This document shows positions 14,319 to 22,788 of a stretch of DNA of 29,937 bases, piece by piece (the stretch's first letter is position 1; every line of letters begins with the position of its first letter). Position numbers and translations under genes: made by a program. This DNA is from CAYGTK01 sp964352775 (lineage in GTDB: Bacteria; Bacteroidota; Bacteroidia; Chitinophagales; CAIOSU01). A model generated the notes under the pieces. It worked only from the letters and a program-made list of their open reading frames with translations. It had not been told where the DNA came from and made no database searches. Location: positions 1-29,937 of the forward strand of contig CAYGTK010000021.1 of assembly GCA_964352775.1 (NCBI GenBank). Reading direction: 5' to 3'.

Positions 14319-16552
14319 TCTTCTTCTAATAACTGCTTTAAACGGATCAATCGTTCCGTTATTCTTTTTGACCTAGCAGTAGCAATGATGTCTTGCTTCT
14401 CTTTACCAGTAAGTCGGAAACTTAGTGAGGTTTTACTTTCAACTCTATCAGGTACATAAGTAAGGTTAACAATGGAAAGCTTGTTATCGACCAATTGATT
14501 GGCACTACTAATCAGTTGATTGTGTAGATAATCTTGGCGTGGTCCCATATTGGTATAAACACTTGCAATGGGATTAAAGAATCGATCTAATAACGATTCT
14601 GTTTCGTAAGACTTTATTTGTCTGTCCTTTTCAAAGGCTCTCACTTGAACTACTATCACGCCACTAGTATTCTCCTTTATCCAATCTTTAAATACGTTGA
14701 TAAACTTAGTGGTGGTCTCTATTCCGTAGTTATCTCTCAATCCAGCATCCATCACTCGCATTACGGGAACAGAAGGTAATGTTACATTGGGTAGCACATA
14801 AGGATATGTAGCATTCATACGCATAGCTGAAGTAATGAGTAGGCTATCTGGTTGATGATCCTTGAACATAGCACGCATATCTACACCATCTACATCCATA
14901 TAGTCTGTTTGCAGCTTGTAATTATAAGGCCTCATTAGGTATGATACGGGTTGCGAGGTAATGTATAACTTTCGCTCATCGTTCATTATGGTAGGTGTGA
15001 AAACCATCATCGGAATAATACCCTTGAACACGAATGGCGCATACTCTCCAAGGTTTTTGTCCATTATACTGTCGGTATTGACCATGAGCTGTCGCTCCAT
15101 AGCATAGGCTCTATCTTTGGCGTATAATTGGCCACTTACTTCAAATTTCCGCCAAGGGTAGAAGAAGTCGTTCACTACCCCAGATACTATCATAGGGTTT
15201 AACAAGTCTTTTGAAATATTTTCTCTATACACTCCATCATAGGTGGAGTTAATATTTCCTAGCTCTTTTTGAAGTGTAAGTTCACGGTAATAAGCTGCCC
15301 CCAACATTCCGCCAGATGCGCCGCACATCAATACTGTGTTTCGCATCAGTTTTCCGCCTGATAGACTATCGGCTAGCTGCAAAATAGCAGTACTATATAA
15401 GGCAGAACTTACACCGCCACCACTAAAATTCAAGAAAACTATTTTAGGCTTTTCTTCTCCTGTTCGTTTTTTCCAGTTCTCCAAAAATTTGATGGTGTGC
15501 TTTCTATCATCCTCGACCTGAGAGGGATTTGCCAGTTGAATTAGTCTATCGGGATGATAAGGCTCTGGTTCAACTTGATAACTTAATCCAAAAGCCTGGT
15601 TGTCGTGGGTGATCAATCGGTTTTTAACTAAAAAATTAAACCCAACTAAAAAGAGAATAAAGTATACAACTTGCCACTTGCCAAACCAATATCCGAACAT
15701 GCCAGACATAGAAACTGCCATAGATACTGCTATCATAGCGCTAGCTGCTGCGGGCAATTGAAATATTGGTATATCTATAAAAAAACCAAGGACAAGTAGT
15801 GTGATAAAGTTGATGATGAGGAACAAAAGCGCATTGGAGTGATTTTGGCTGAACACCCGCTTAATGTCATTATCATCATAATGCTTTACGCTTCTTATGT
15901 GGCGTACCCTGAAGTTCGGAGTAAGGTATACATCCACTCTATACTCATCTTCCTTATCTCTGAAATCTTCCCAAAGCATTTTCTCTTTGGTCATTACTCG
16001 CTTTTGGATGCGCTTAACTTGGATGATAGGTTTTGCTAATAGAGCAAATATGTTAGTATTCGTAGTGGCAAAATAGGTCACGATGACTAAAACAGCACTT
16101 AAGAATCCTGAAACTATCCCTAAGATGTCATAGGCAATGGCTTGGTCTATCACAAACTCTCTATTGCTTTGGAAGTTGTAGAGGAGGATGCAATAGGTGA
16201 TCAAAAAGCCCAGGGGTAGTAACGAATTGTTCATGCAGAACATCGTGAAAGGCTTCCGAAAAGTTGCTAGAAATGGAAAACGATGACTATTGAGTATATA
16301 GGTAGATATATTCCACGTCATAGTAAAGCCACCAAAGCCTGCGCCAAGTAAGAAGAAGCTAGTGAAGTTCACCTTCCCTAAGTATTCAGGGTCTAGGAAT
16401 AAATAAGGAATGCCAAATTCATTACCAAATGAATTGGAAACAACTAAAAATAACAACACCCAAAAAAATAGCAGGAATTGATGCCGTTTCAAGTGCAAAA
16501 TGAGCAACTGCACCTGAAAGGAATAATAAATAGTTATGAGTATCTGCTTCAT
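14315..16552 (-). CDS. Multi-pass membrane protein with C-terminal patatin-like phospholipase domain
   Basis: The 745-residue protein has about seven hydrophobic helices in its first 340 residues (near 25-45, 62-82, 107-125, 140-162, then three at about 240-335). A patatin-like domain follows from about residue 370. The glycine loop (FSGGGVSSA), the nucleophile elbow GASGG with S413 and the catalytic aspartate in DAGLRDNYG (D602) are all present, so lipid acyl hydrolase activity is expected. Most bacterial patatins are soluble or outer-membrane proteins, so an N-terminal multi-spanning anchor is unusual. It would place the active site at an inner-membrane face. The next gene upstream on the same strand is a lipoprotein, 80 bases away, so they may be co-transcribed. 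The substrate is unknown. Confidence 0.88.
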   Translation of the reverse strand: MKQILITIYYSFQVQLLILHLKRHQFLLFFWVLLFLVVSNSFGNEFGIPYLFLDPEYLGKVNFTSFFLLGAGFGGFTMTWNISTYILNSHRFPFLATFRKPFTMFCMNNSLLPLGFLITYCILLYNFQSNREFVIDQAIAYDILGIVSGFLSAVLVIVTYFATTNTNIFALLAKPIIQVKRIQKRVMTKEKMLWEDFRDKEDEYRVDVYLTPNFRVRHIRSVKHYDDNDIKRVFSQNHSNALLFLIINFITLLVLGFFIDIPIFQLPAAASAMIAVSMAVSMSGMFGYWFGKWQVVYFILFLVGFNFLVKNRLITHDNQAFGLSYQVEPEPYHPDRLIQLANPSQVEDDRKHTIKFLENWKKRTGEEKPKIVFLNFSGGGVSSALYSTAILQLADSLSGGKLMRNTVLMCGASGGMLGAAYYRELTLQKELGNINSTYDGVYRENISKDLLNPMIVSGVVNDFFYPWRKFEVSGQLYAKDRAYAMERQLMVNTDSIMDKNLGEYAPFVFKGIIPMMVFTPTIMNDERKLYITSQPVSYLMRPYNYKLQTDYMDVDGVDMRAMFKDHQPDSLLITSAMRMNATYPYVLPNVTLPSVPVMRVMDAGLRDNYGIETTTKFINVFKDWIKENTSGVIVVQVRAFEKDRQIKSYETESLLDRFFNPIASVYTNMGPRQDYLHNQLISSANQLVDNKLSIVNLTYVPDRVESKTSLSFRLTGKEKQDIIATARSKRITERLIRLKQLLEED

Positions 16553-16632
16553 TGTTAGCTACTACACCTAATATACGCTTAAGTGAGAAACTAAGATGCG
16601 ATAACGAAGCTGTTCTATACCTAAAAAGTCAA

Positions 16633-18063
16633 TTAGGGCATGAACTCATAGGCACCAATATCAGGAGTATTGATGACTGGGTTCTCACAGAAGTCTTCTG
16701 GGTCTATAATATTTACACCAGTACCAGCATCAATACAAGGCGATCCCATTTGTAGGGTGTAGTCTTCCATGCCTCTATCTGTAAACAGAGGGTCTTGGTT
16801 AAATAAGGTATTAACGAATCTTGTAGTAGGGGTGTCTATTTCGGTGCGTAGTAACGAGTGGTCGAACAAAATGCTATCCAACGAACCATCAAAGTTGCCA
16901 TAAGCTATCTCATTGGTAAGCGATCCATAAACAACGGTGTTCCGTATTTGGGCGAATAAATCAGCTGGGATAGGTACATCATTTAGCTCTACCCCATTTG
17001 AAAGTAGCATAGTGCTGGTTTGATGATTGATCTCAGGTGATCCATAATTCGCGAACGTACAACCTTCAATTCGATAAATACCTCCAAAGCTGAAAGAGGC
17101 TAAGTAATCCCCCGCATTATACATAACGCAATCAAAGGCATTTATCTCAGATAGAAATCCTGAAATACAATTGGCTAAACTATTTTTTATCAAAGTATTC
17201 TCTACCCTTACTACTGGTCGATTATCAAAAGTAAAGGCGTCGAAGAAATTTTGCGCAGAATCTATTCTAGCATCTGTAGACCCAACAGACAATCCAAAAT
17301 CAGAATTCATTATCTCCGCATATCTTATCACACTGTTCTTGCTTCCTCTCAGGATAAATATTCCCGCCCATTGGCCAGGTAGGTCATCATAAAAACTTTC
17401 GAGCCTGATGTGACGAAAAATAGCGGGGCACTCTTTAGTTCCTTGTACATTAAGGTCGCCCTTAACAAAAAGCCCTGCTGCGCCTCCAAAGTATACTTCC
17501 GTACATGCTGGTATATCTAGTGTAGCTCCTTCTTCTACCAATGCGAAATTACAGATCACGTGAGGCTTGTTTATTGCCCAAGTAGTATTGGTGGAAATAG
17601 TGTCTCGAAAATGATAATATGCATCCTGCCCCCAAGCCATTAACACTACCTTTTGTCTGTTACCATTTACATTGAAAAGGATACTGTCTAAGATTATGAG
17701 TGGGGTGTTCTGGTTATTTACATCTACGGTTACTTCTACAAAAATGTAAAGGCTGTCATTTGCCCAAATTTCCATGTCTTCTTGGTCGCCAACTAGTCCT
17801 TCCACATTAATTCTGAAATTTGACTGGTTACCACCATCTAAAACTATGTCAGACACTATAATGGGTTGGTCTTCGGTATTGTAGAGCTTAAGTAAGCGTG
17901 TTGCAGAGCCTAACGTAGTAAAAACGGTATCAAAAGTTAGGGTGTCCGTAGAAAAATCTAACCTTACAGATGAGTCCTTAAGGATCTTATCCTTTTTACA
18001 ACCAGTTCCAGCTATGATGAAAATGGAGAAGACTAAAAAAATGAAGAATTGAAATGAACGCAC
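16633..18063 (-). CDS. Predicted lipoprotein with right-handed beta-helix fold
   Basis: The 476-residue protein starts with a lipoprotein-type signal (residues 1-21, IAGTGCKKD, lipidated C22). Residues 30-150 form a beta-sandwich-like N-terminal domain (TLTFDTVFTTLGSATRLLKLYN). The middle is rich in short strands and N/D turns, like parallel beta-helix proteins (KNSVIRYAEIMNSDFGLSVG, VENTLIKNSLANCISGF, IEGCTFANYGSPEI). The C-terminus has the pattern SPCIDAGTG...TPDIGAYEF, typical of choice-of-anchor Q domains on Bacteroidota surface proteins. The enzymatic or binding role is not evident. The 138-base divergent region 18064-18201 separates it from the CBS gene. It contains a weak -7 box for this gene (GATCTTTG, minus strand, 18102-18095) and no other feature. 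Confidence 0.82.
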   Translation of the reverse strand: MRSFQFFIFLVFSIFIIAGTGCKKDKILKDSSVRLDFSTDTLTFDTVFTTLGSATRLLKLYNTEDQPIIVSDIVLDGGNQSNFRINVEGLVGDQEDMEIWANDSLYIFVEVTVDVNNQNTPLIILDSILFNVNGNRQKVVLMAWGQDAYYHFRDTISTNTTWAINKPHVICNFALVEEGATLDIPACTEVYFGGAAGLFVKGDLNVQGTKECPAIFRHIRLESFYDDLPGQWAGIFILRGSKNSVIRYAEIMNSDFGLSVGSTDARIDSAQNFFDAFTFDNRPVVRVENTLIKNSLANCISGFLSEINAFDCVMYNAGDYLASFSFGGIYRIEGCTFANYGSPEINHQTSTMLLSNGVELNDVPIPADLFAQIRNTVVYGSLTNEIAYGNFDGSLDSILFDHSLLRTEIDTPTTRFVNTLFNQDPLFTDRGMEDYTLQMGSPCIDAGTGVNIIDPEDFCENPVINTPDIGAYEFMP

Positions 18064-18201
18064 TCGTAGTTTTCTTGTTTTAATGTAAGAAACGCAAAGA
18101 TCTGCTTTTTATGATAGAAAGCTAAATTTTTAAGTGTTGACGAAAGTCATTCAAATATTCAAAAACCATTAATACTTTAGTTGTTCATTAAAGAACTGAC
18201 C

Positions 18202-18642
18202 ATGAATTTAAAGAAGATCGTAAATCAATTGATCGGAGGAAAAGTAATAGTAGCTGACCTCAAGAATAAATTTTCTGAAGTACAAAGATTGTTTACAGAG
18301 TATAACCTTCACCACCTACCAGTAGCTTATGATGGTAAACTAATAGGAATAATTAGCTCTACAGACCTAATGCGCTGGTATGCAGAGGAGAGTCATAAAC
18401 TGGAAAAGCTGGATGCTGAGGCTATTGATGATGCTATCAGCATTGAGGAATTGATGACCCGCGAGCCTATCACCGTATCTCCTGATGATAAGATAACCTT
18501 GGCTACTGAAATATTAGCTACTCATAAGTTTCAAAGCCTACCAGTAGTTAAAGAGGGAAAGGTAGTAGGAATAATAACTACGCGCGACCTTGTTAAGCAT
18601 TGGGACAAACTGTACAAACGCGAAGCGGAGTCTTTATTCTAG
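18202..18642 (+). CDS. Two-CBS-domain (Bateman module) protein
   Basis: From the ATG at 18202 the protein has 146 residues and consists almost entirely of a tandem CBS pair. The first repeat includes FTEYNLHHLPVAYDGKLIGI followed by ISSTDLMRWY. The second includes LMTREPITVSPDDKITLATE and FQSLPVVKEGKVVGI followed by ITTRDLVKHW. CBS pairs bind adenosine nucleotides such as AMP, ATP or c-di-AMP and act as energy sensors. No effector domain is attached, so it probably regulates another protein in trans. A TTG codon at 18181 could extend it by seven residues, but the ATG fits better. A weak -7 box (TACTTTAG, one mismatch) lies at 18173-18180. It ends one base before the convergent DUF218 gene. 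Confidence 0.88.
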   Translation: MNLKKIVNQLIGGKVIVADLKNKFSEVQRLFTEYNLHHLPVAYDGKLIGIISSTDLMRWYAEESHKLEKLDAEAIDDAISIEELMTREPITVSPDDKITLATEILATHKFQSLPVVKEGKVVGIITTRDLVKHWDKLYKREAESLF

Positions 18643-18643
18643 A

Positions 18644-19258
18644 TCAGTACTTTATCCAGTAGTAGATCAGCTTGATGTATTCGTTATTTACGTCTATTAG
18701 GCCATTTTCATTGGTCCACCAGTAATTTATGTCGTAAGCGCTGCTTGGAGCTCCTTGAATAATGATGTTGATGTTGCTTTCGGCAAATTTCTGCTGAAAA
18801 ACTCTTTTTACTCTTCTGGTATGAAACTCTGAGGAGACGACAATTGCAGAAGGGATACTCTTGCTTTTACAATACTCTAGTATTACTTGTGCTTCTTCTT
18901 TAGTGCTAGTACCCTTCCTTATAAGGGATATGTCTTTTAATGGTACGCCGCTTTCTACCATATGATAACGAGTAACCGCACCTTCTATGGAGTCTATACC
19001 TATGGCTTCAAAATTGTGAGGTACATTTTCTCCAGTACATATAACTAATGGTGCCCATCCTTCTTTGTATAGCTTAACGGCCTCATTTCCTCTATCCAAA
19101 GGGCCACCAGAAAGCACGAACATAACGGGAGTAATCGATAGTTCATCTTCATAAACTAGAAAACTAGAAATGTTTTGAAGAAGTTGAACACGAAATAAAA
19201 ATAGCAGGACTATAAGTAGAAGTGTTCCGCCCAGTATCTTTTTTTTGTTCCTAACCAT
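18644..19258 (-). CDS. DUF218 (SanA/YdcF/ElyC-type) membrane-anchored protein
   Basis: The 204-residue protein has one N-terminal membrane helix (residues 8-24) and a DUF218 fold. Family motifs are VLSGGPLDRGNEAVKLYKEG (48-67), LVICTGE (71-77), GTSTKEEA (116-123) and VVSSEFHTRRVKRVF (140-154). DUF218 proteins such as SanA and ElyC affect envelope integrity and cell-wall precursor use, with undefined biochemistry. The gene is divergent from a GT2 glycosyltransferase with only 55 bases between starts. A link to lipid-linked sugar metabolism is plausible but inferred. Confidence 0.87.
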   Translation of the reverse strand: MVRNKKKILGGTLLLIVLLFLFRVQLLQNISSFLVYEDELSITPVMFVLSGGPLDRGNEAVKLYKEGWAPLVICTGENVPHNFEAIGIDSIEGAVTRYHMVESGVPLKDISLIRKGTSTKEEAQVILEYCKSKSIPSAIVVSSEFHTRRVKRVFQQKFAESNINIIIQGAPSSAYDINYWWTNENGLIDVNNEYIKLIYYWIKY

Positions 19259-19293
19259 AGTTGTAGCTAGACGAAGCTAGCTAAAAAGTTCAG

Positions 19294-19301
19294 TATTTTT
19301 G
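19294..19301 (+). promoter_or_regulatory. -7 promoter box of the GT2/YfhO operon
   Basis: TATTTTTG matches TAnnTTTG and lies 12 bases before the GT2 ATG, implying a very short leader. The only upstream TTG is about 30 bases away, farther than usual, so the -33 element is missing or atypical. Confidence 0.35.
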
Positions 19302-19313
19302 GCGGTGTAGCCT

Positions 19314-20051
19314 ATGTTGAAGCCATCCCTTAGTATTATTATTCCTTGTTACGAGCCACCTGATAGTTGGGAGTTAAAAGTAATTGAGCTTTACCTAAAC
19401 TTAACAAAGCAACTTAGCACAAGGGTTGAAAGCATAAAGATAGTTTTAGTAAATGACGGGTCTAAGTCTTCCGGAGTTATAGAAACATGTATTGATACCA
19501 TCACAGAAAAAATAGGCGAGAGTAGCCTGCTGTTTGTTAGCAATAAGGTAAACAGGGGTAAGGGATATGCTCTTCGCGATGGCGTTCGATTATCAGACAG
19601 TGACTTTTACGTTTATACGGATGTAGATATTCCATACACCTTTGATAGTGTATTAGCCGTAACTAGAACATTACTTGCAGGGGTTAATATAGTAGCGGGG
19701 AATAGGGATGCCGATTACTATGACAAGATGCCTAAGCACAGAGTGTATATCTCGAAAGTATTAAGGCGGATGAACTCCTTTCTTTTAGGTCTAAAAGTAA
19801 GTGACACTCAGTGTGGTTTAAAAGGGTTTGATAGGATAGGGAGAGAGGCTTTCCTCATGACATCAATAGATAGGTATTTGTTCGACCTCGAATTCATTTT
19901 TTTGGCTAGTAGAAATGAGAAGATGAACTTACAAGCAGTTCCTGTAGAATTAAAAGAAGGGGTGATCTTTGGGAAGTTATCTGTCGGCATCATGATCACG
20001 GAGGTGTATAATTTTGCAGGTATTCTATTTATGTCATTTTTTTCCAAGTAA
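19314..20051 (+). CDS. Family 2 glycosyltransferase (polyprenyl-phosphate sugar synthase type)
   Basis: The 245-residue protein is a GT-A enzyme like dolichyl-phosphate mannose/glucose synthases. It opens SLSIIIPCYEPPDSWE and shows VNDGS (46-50), NRGKGYALRDGV (80-91), the metal-binding TDVD (102-105), AGNRDADYYDKMP (128-140) and DTQCGLKGFDR (164-174). These enzymes move a sugar from a nucleotide donor to a polyprenyl phosphate on the cytoplasmic face. It lacks long C-terminal membrane helices; the last 25 residues are weakly hydrophobic. The stop overlaps the start of a large membrane protein (TAATG), which may use the lipid-linked sugar. Sugar identity is unknown. Confidence 0.88.
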   Translation: MLKPSLSIIIPCYEPPDSWELKVIELYLNLTKQLSTRVESIKIVLVNDGSKSSGVIETCIDTITEKIGESSLLFVSNKVNRGKGYALRDGVRLSDSDFYVYTDVDIPYTFDSVLAVTRTLLAGVNIVAGNRDADYYDKMPKHRVYISKVLRRMNSFLLGLKVSDTQCGLKGFDRIGREAFLMTSIDRYLFDLEFIFLASRNEKMNLQAVPVELKEGVIFGKLSVGIMITEVYNFAGILFMSFFSK

Positions 20052-22096
20052 TGAAGGTGTTCAAGAAATATTCCCCTCACCTTCTACTGTTATTATTGCC
20101 CATAGCTAGTTTTTGGGCGGTTGCCTTAATGATATATACCCTTAAATGGGATGTGTTAGATCAGTTTTTTCCTTATCGCTATTTTCTCAGTGATTGTTAC
20201 CACAATGGGATAGCACCATACTGGCAACCATACCAACATTTGGGTAGCCCATTTTATGTTGACCCACAATCTAATTTTTGGAATCCGATAGTTTGGTTTT
20301 TTACTGTACTTGGTGGATACTCCATAAAAACGGTGCATCTTGAGTTTATTCTATATCTCGGTTTAGCTGGTAATGGTATGTTTTTATTGCTTAGGCAATA
20401 TGGCAGGAGTATTTCAACAGCGCTTTTATTTGCTTTAGCTTATCAGCACTGTGGTGTTTTTGTTAGTAATGCTCAACACCTTACTTGGGTAGCTGCTCTT
20501 GCGTGGATTCCCTTTATTATGTGGGCATTTGATAGGTTGTTAGAGCAGAAAAGCTATATTCCATCATTGCTATTAGCCATGTTCACTGCATTAATGACAG
20601 TAAGTGGCTATCCTATCTTTTTGGTGCTTACTGCTTATCTACTCTTATTTGTTCTAATAGCATATTTTCTGAAAAAATTAAGGAGAGGGGAAACCCTTTA
20701 CATTGGTGCGTTGGCATTAAGATCATTAGTTAGCCTAGCTTTTTATTTTGGTCTCACCTTTGGATATTATTATTCGCTGTATAATGCACTTCCTCACTTC
20801 TCTAGAGCAGGGGGAGTTAGTTTAGATGCTGCCTTATTTGGTCCCTTTTCCCCACAAAGTTCAATATCGTTCATATTCCCATTTGCTGTGAAAACAGGAA
20901 AAGGGTTCTTTGATTCCGATGTGTCAATGTTGAATAGTTATTTTGGGTTGGTCCCTTTATTGTTCGGGCTTTCATCATTGTTCTTGAAGTTGCCACTAAA
21001 ATTGAGGGCAATTCAGCTCTTTGGTATACTTGCCTTATTTGCTGCTTTTGGTGAATACACTCCTTTTAGAGAGTGGCTTTACTACTATGTTCCTATGATG
21101 GACAGCTTTAGGCATCCAGGCATATTTCGGGTCTTTTTCATTATTGGACTTCTTATTACTGGAGCAGTAGGATTTGATCGTTGGCTAAATAAGCAAGCGG
21201 GGGCTAAAAGACCAATACTTATTAGTGCGGTGTTTCTTGGTCTGCTACTTGTAGTAGCTTGGATTATATCCTTAGTCAGTTCCGATTATTTCGCATTACC
21301 TCATTTTTGGAGCGCAGAGGGTTTTATGAAATACGATGCCATAGCTTCAATTAGTGATAGGATAGCTATTCAAGGCCTTATACAGGTGGTATTACTCGCC
21401 TTAATGTTTGGAATACTCTTTTTTAAAAAAGTTAAAATGAAAACTAGGATTGTCGGCATGCTGATAATATCCTTTGTGGATGTATTCGCATCGGTTCAGT
21501 TAAACATGTACTACACTATTGTTACAGATGCAAGCGTCTCTACTTATAACGAAGGTGTTTCTTCAATGCCAAAAGGATATCCTATTCCTGATACGAAATC
21601 TGTATCTGGACATCCACAGTATGCCAATGTTCTCTTTCCAGGGGTGCATAGTCATAATACTTTTACGAAGGTTGTTACTCATAAAGGGTGGAATTCATTT
21701 CAGCTTAGCGCGTTTAAAAAACTGGATGATTCTCAGGTGTTAAATGAACTAGTTGAATCCCCTGTTGCTTACTTTAAGAATAGTGATAAGCAAGTAAGTA
21801 TAGAAACCTTCCAACCAGGAAGAACAGTTATTTCTCTAGATTTAGATGCTGGCCAAAATCTTGTTGTATTACAAATGAACTATCCTGGGTGGCAAGTTTA
21901 TATTGATAATGAGAGAAGTGATCTTGAATTGGAAAAAGAAGCACTACTAAGCGTTCACGTGCCTTCGTCAGCCAGAAAAGTGGAGTTTCTTTTTAAGCCG
22001 ATAGGAATGAAAATGTGCTTTTGGATGGTAGGGGTAATTTTAACTCTGTGGTGTTTTTCAATGTTATACTTACACTTTAGTGTAAAACGCTTTTAA
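20051..22096 (+). CDS. YfhO-family multi-pass membrane protein (putative GT-C glycosyltransferase)
   Basis: This 681-residue protein has about a dozen hydrophobic helices in its first 520 residues and a soluble C-terminal domain of about 150 residues, as in YfhO proteins. The first long loop contains WDVLDQFFPYRYFLSDCYHNG and YWQPYQHLGSPFYVDPQSNFWNP. These acidic residues after helix 1 are typical of GT-C enzymes, where they serve catalysis. The C-terminus ends with a final helix (CFWMVGVILTLWCFSMLYL). YfhO in Gram-positives is needed for glycosylation of lipoteichoic acid using lipid-linked sugars. Coupling to the upstream GT2 synthase fits that logic. The acceptor in this organism is unknown. 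The 3' end overlaps recO by 20 bases on the opposite strand. Confidence 0.85.
   Translation: MKVFKKYSPHLLLLLLPIASFWAVALMIYTLKWDVLDQFFPYRYFLSDCYHNGIAPYWQPYQHLGSPFYVDPQSNFWNPIVWFFTVLGGYSIKTVHLEFILYLGLAGNGMFLLLRQYGRSISTALLFALAYQHCGVFVSNAQHLTWVAALAWIPFIMWAFDRLLEQKSYIPSLLLAMFTALMTVSGYPIFLVLTAYLLLFVLIAYFLKKLRRGETLYIGALALRSLVSLAFYFGLTFGYYYSLYNALPHFSRAGGVSLDAALFGPFSPQSSISFIFPFAVKTGKGFFDSDVSMLNSYFGLVPLLFGLSSLFLKLPLKLRAIQLFGILALFAAFGEYTPFREWLYYYVPMMDSFRHPGIFRVFFIIGLLITGAVGFDRWLNKQAGAKRPILISAVFLGLLLVVAWIISLVSSDYFALPHFWSAEGFMKYDAIASISDRIAIQGLIQVVLLALMFGILFFKKVKMKTRIVGMLIISFVDVFASVQLNMYYTIVTDASVSTYNEGVSSMPKGYPIPDTKSVSGHPQYANVLFPGVHSHNTFTKVVTHKGWNSFQLSAFKKLDDSQVLNELVESPVAYFKNSDKQVSIETFQPGRTVISLDLDAGQNLVVLQMNYPGWQVYIDNERSDLELEKEALLSVHVPSSARKVEFLFKPIGMKMCFWMVGVILTLWCFSMLYLHFSVKRF
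22070..22085. repeat. 16-base inverted repeat at the YfhO/recO convergent ends
   Basis: TTACACTTTAGTGTAA is a 7-bp inverted repeat around two central bases, foldable as a 6-bp stem with a 4-base loop. It overlaps the recO stop codon (22077-22079) and lies 9 bases before the other gene's stop. A short T-run (22091-22094) follows on the plus strand after a gap. It may be a weak bidirectional 3'-end signal. Confidence 0.45.
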
Positions 22097-22787
22097 GAAC
22101 TTGAGTGCTTCTGATAATTCCAAAGCCATCGATATGGTACTGTAAATACTTAAGTAAGCTTGCTAGTAATTCCTCCCTGGTGGAGCTATTTTGCTTGCCG
22201 ATGTCAGTTCCTGCAAACAATTTTTTTAGTAGGTCACTTATGGGAGGGCCTATGGAATTAATTTGGTTTGGTCGAGAGCTAAAAACACCATCATTAAGGT
22301 CAAAATAATTTGTAGCGTTATCCTTATACCCAAAGGGCTCAAAGCCTAAATAGCCACAAAGCTGGGCAATGAAGTATAAGTGGAAGTATTTAACAGAGCT
22401 TTCTTCTTGGTCTAGCTTTTCGATCACCTTTTCTAGGTAAGTAAATAGCTCTTTATCAGCCTCATGGGTTCGTAATGCTTTGGTCAATAATTCGGCTATG
22501 AACATACTAAGGCTACTTTTTACAATATTTCCTGAAATATTCAGATGAAGTTTCTTGTGTCTGAATTCTTTCAGGTGATGAAGGTCCTTATCAGGCCGTT
22601 CATATACTACCATATCCAGCAGGCTTAGGGGCTGAAAAAGATTTGCATTTTTTTTTGACCTAGCACTTCTAACTCCTTTTACTATATAAGTTCGAGTGCC
22701 GAGTTCAGCAGTAAATATTTTGGTTATTATGCTCGTTTCGGAGTAATTTGTTCGATGAAGGACTATACCCGAAGACTGTACTAACAT
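22077..22787 (-). CDS. recO: DNA repair protein RecO
   Basis: The 236-residue protein matches RecO in length and layout: an N-terminal OB fold (residues 1-80, SSGIVLHRTNYSETSIITKIFTAELG and YIVKGVRSARSKKN) and a helical C-terminal domain (YFHLYFIAQLCGYLGFEP). RecO works with RecF and RecR to load RecA onto SSB-coated single-stranded DNA. The zinc-finger cysteines found in some RecO proteins are not evident, as is common in Bacteroidota. The ATG at 22787 is one base after the porZ stop, so recO is expressed with porZ. The 3' end overlaps the convergent YfhO gene by 20 bases. Confidence 0.92.
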   Translation of the reverse strand: MLVQSSGIVLHRTNYSETSIITKIFTAELGTRTYIVKGVRSARSKKNANLFQPLSLLDMVVYERPDKDLHHLKEFRHKKLHLNISGNIVKSSLSMFIAELLTKALRTHEADKELFTYLEKVIEKLDQEESSVKYFHLYFIAQLCGYLGFEPFGYKDNATNYFDLNDGVFSSRPNQINSIGPPISDLLKKLFAGTDIGKQNSSTREELLASLLKYLQYHIDGFGIIRSTQVLKSVLH

Positions 22788-22788
22788 A

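Noticed and set aside
16620..16637. CCTAA/TTAGG inverted repeat at the end of the beta-helix lipoprotein gene as a terminator
   Set aside because: Only five pairs with an 8-base loop and no following T-run; it could easily be chance.
18181..18201. Seven-codon extension of the CBS protein from a TTG
   Set aside because: An ATG at 18202 is the better start and fits the usual beginning of CBS proteins.
19264..19282. TAGCTA-rich inverted repeats between the DUF218 and GT2 genes as an operator
   Set aside because: TAGCTA is self-complementary and short; no regulator gene is adjacent and the pattern is too weak to call.
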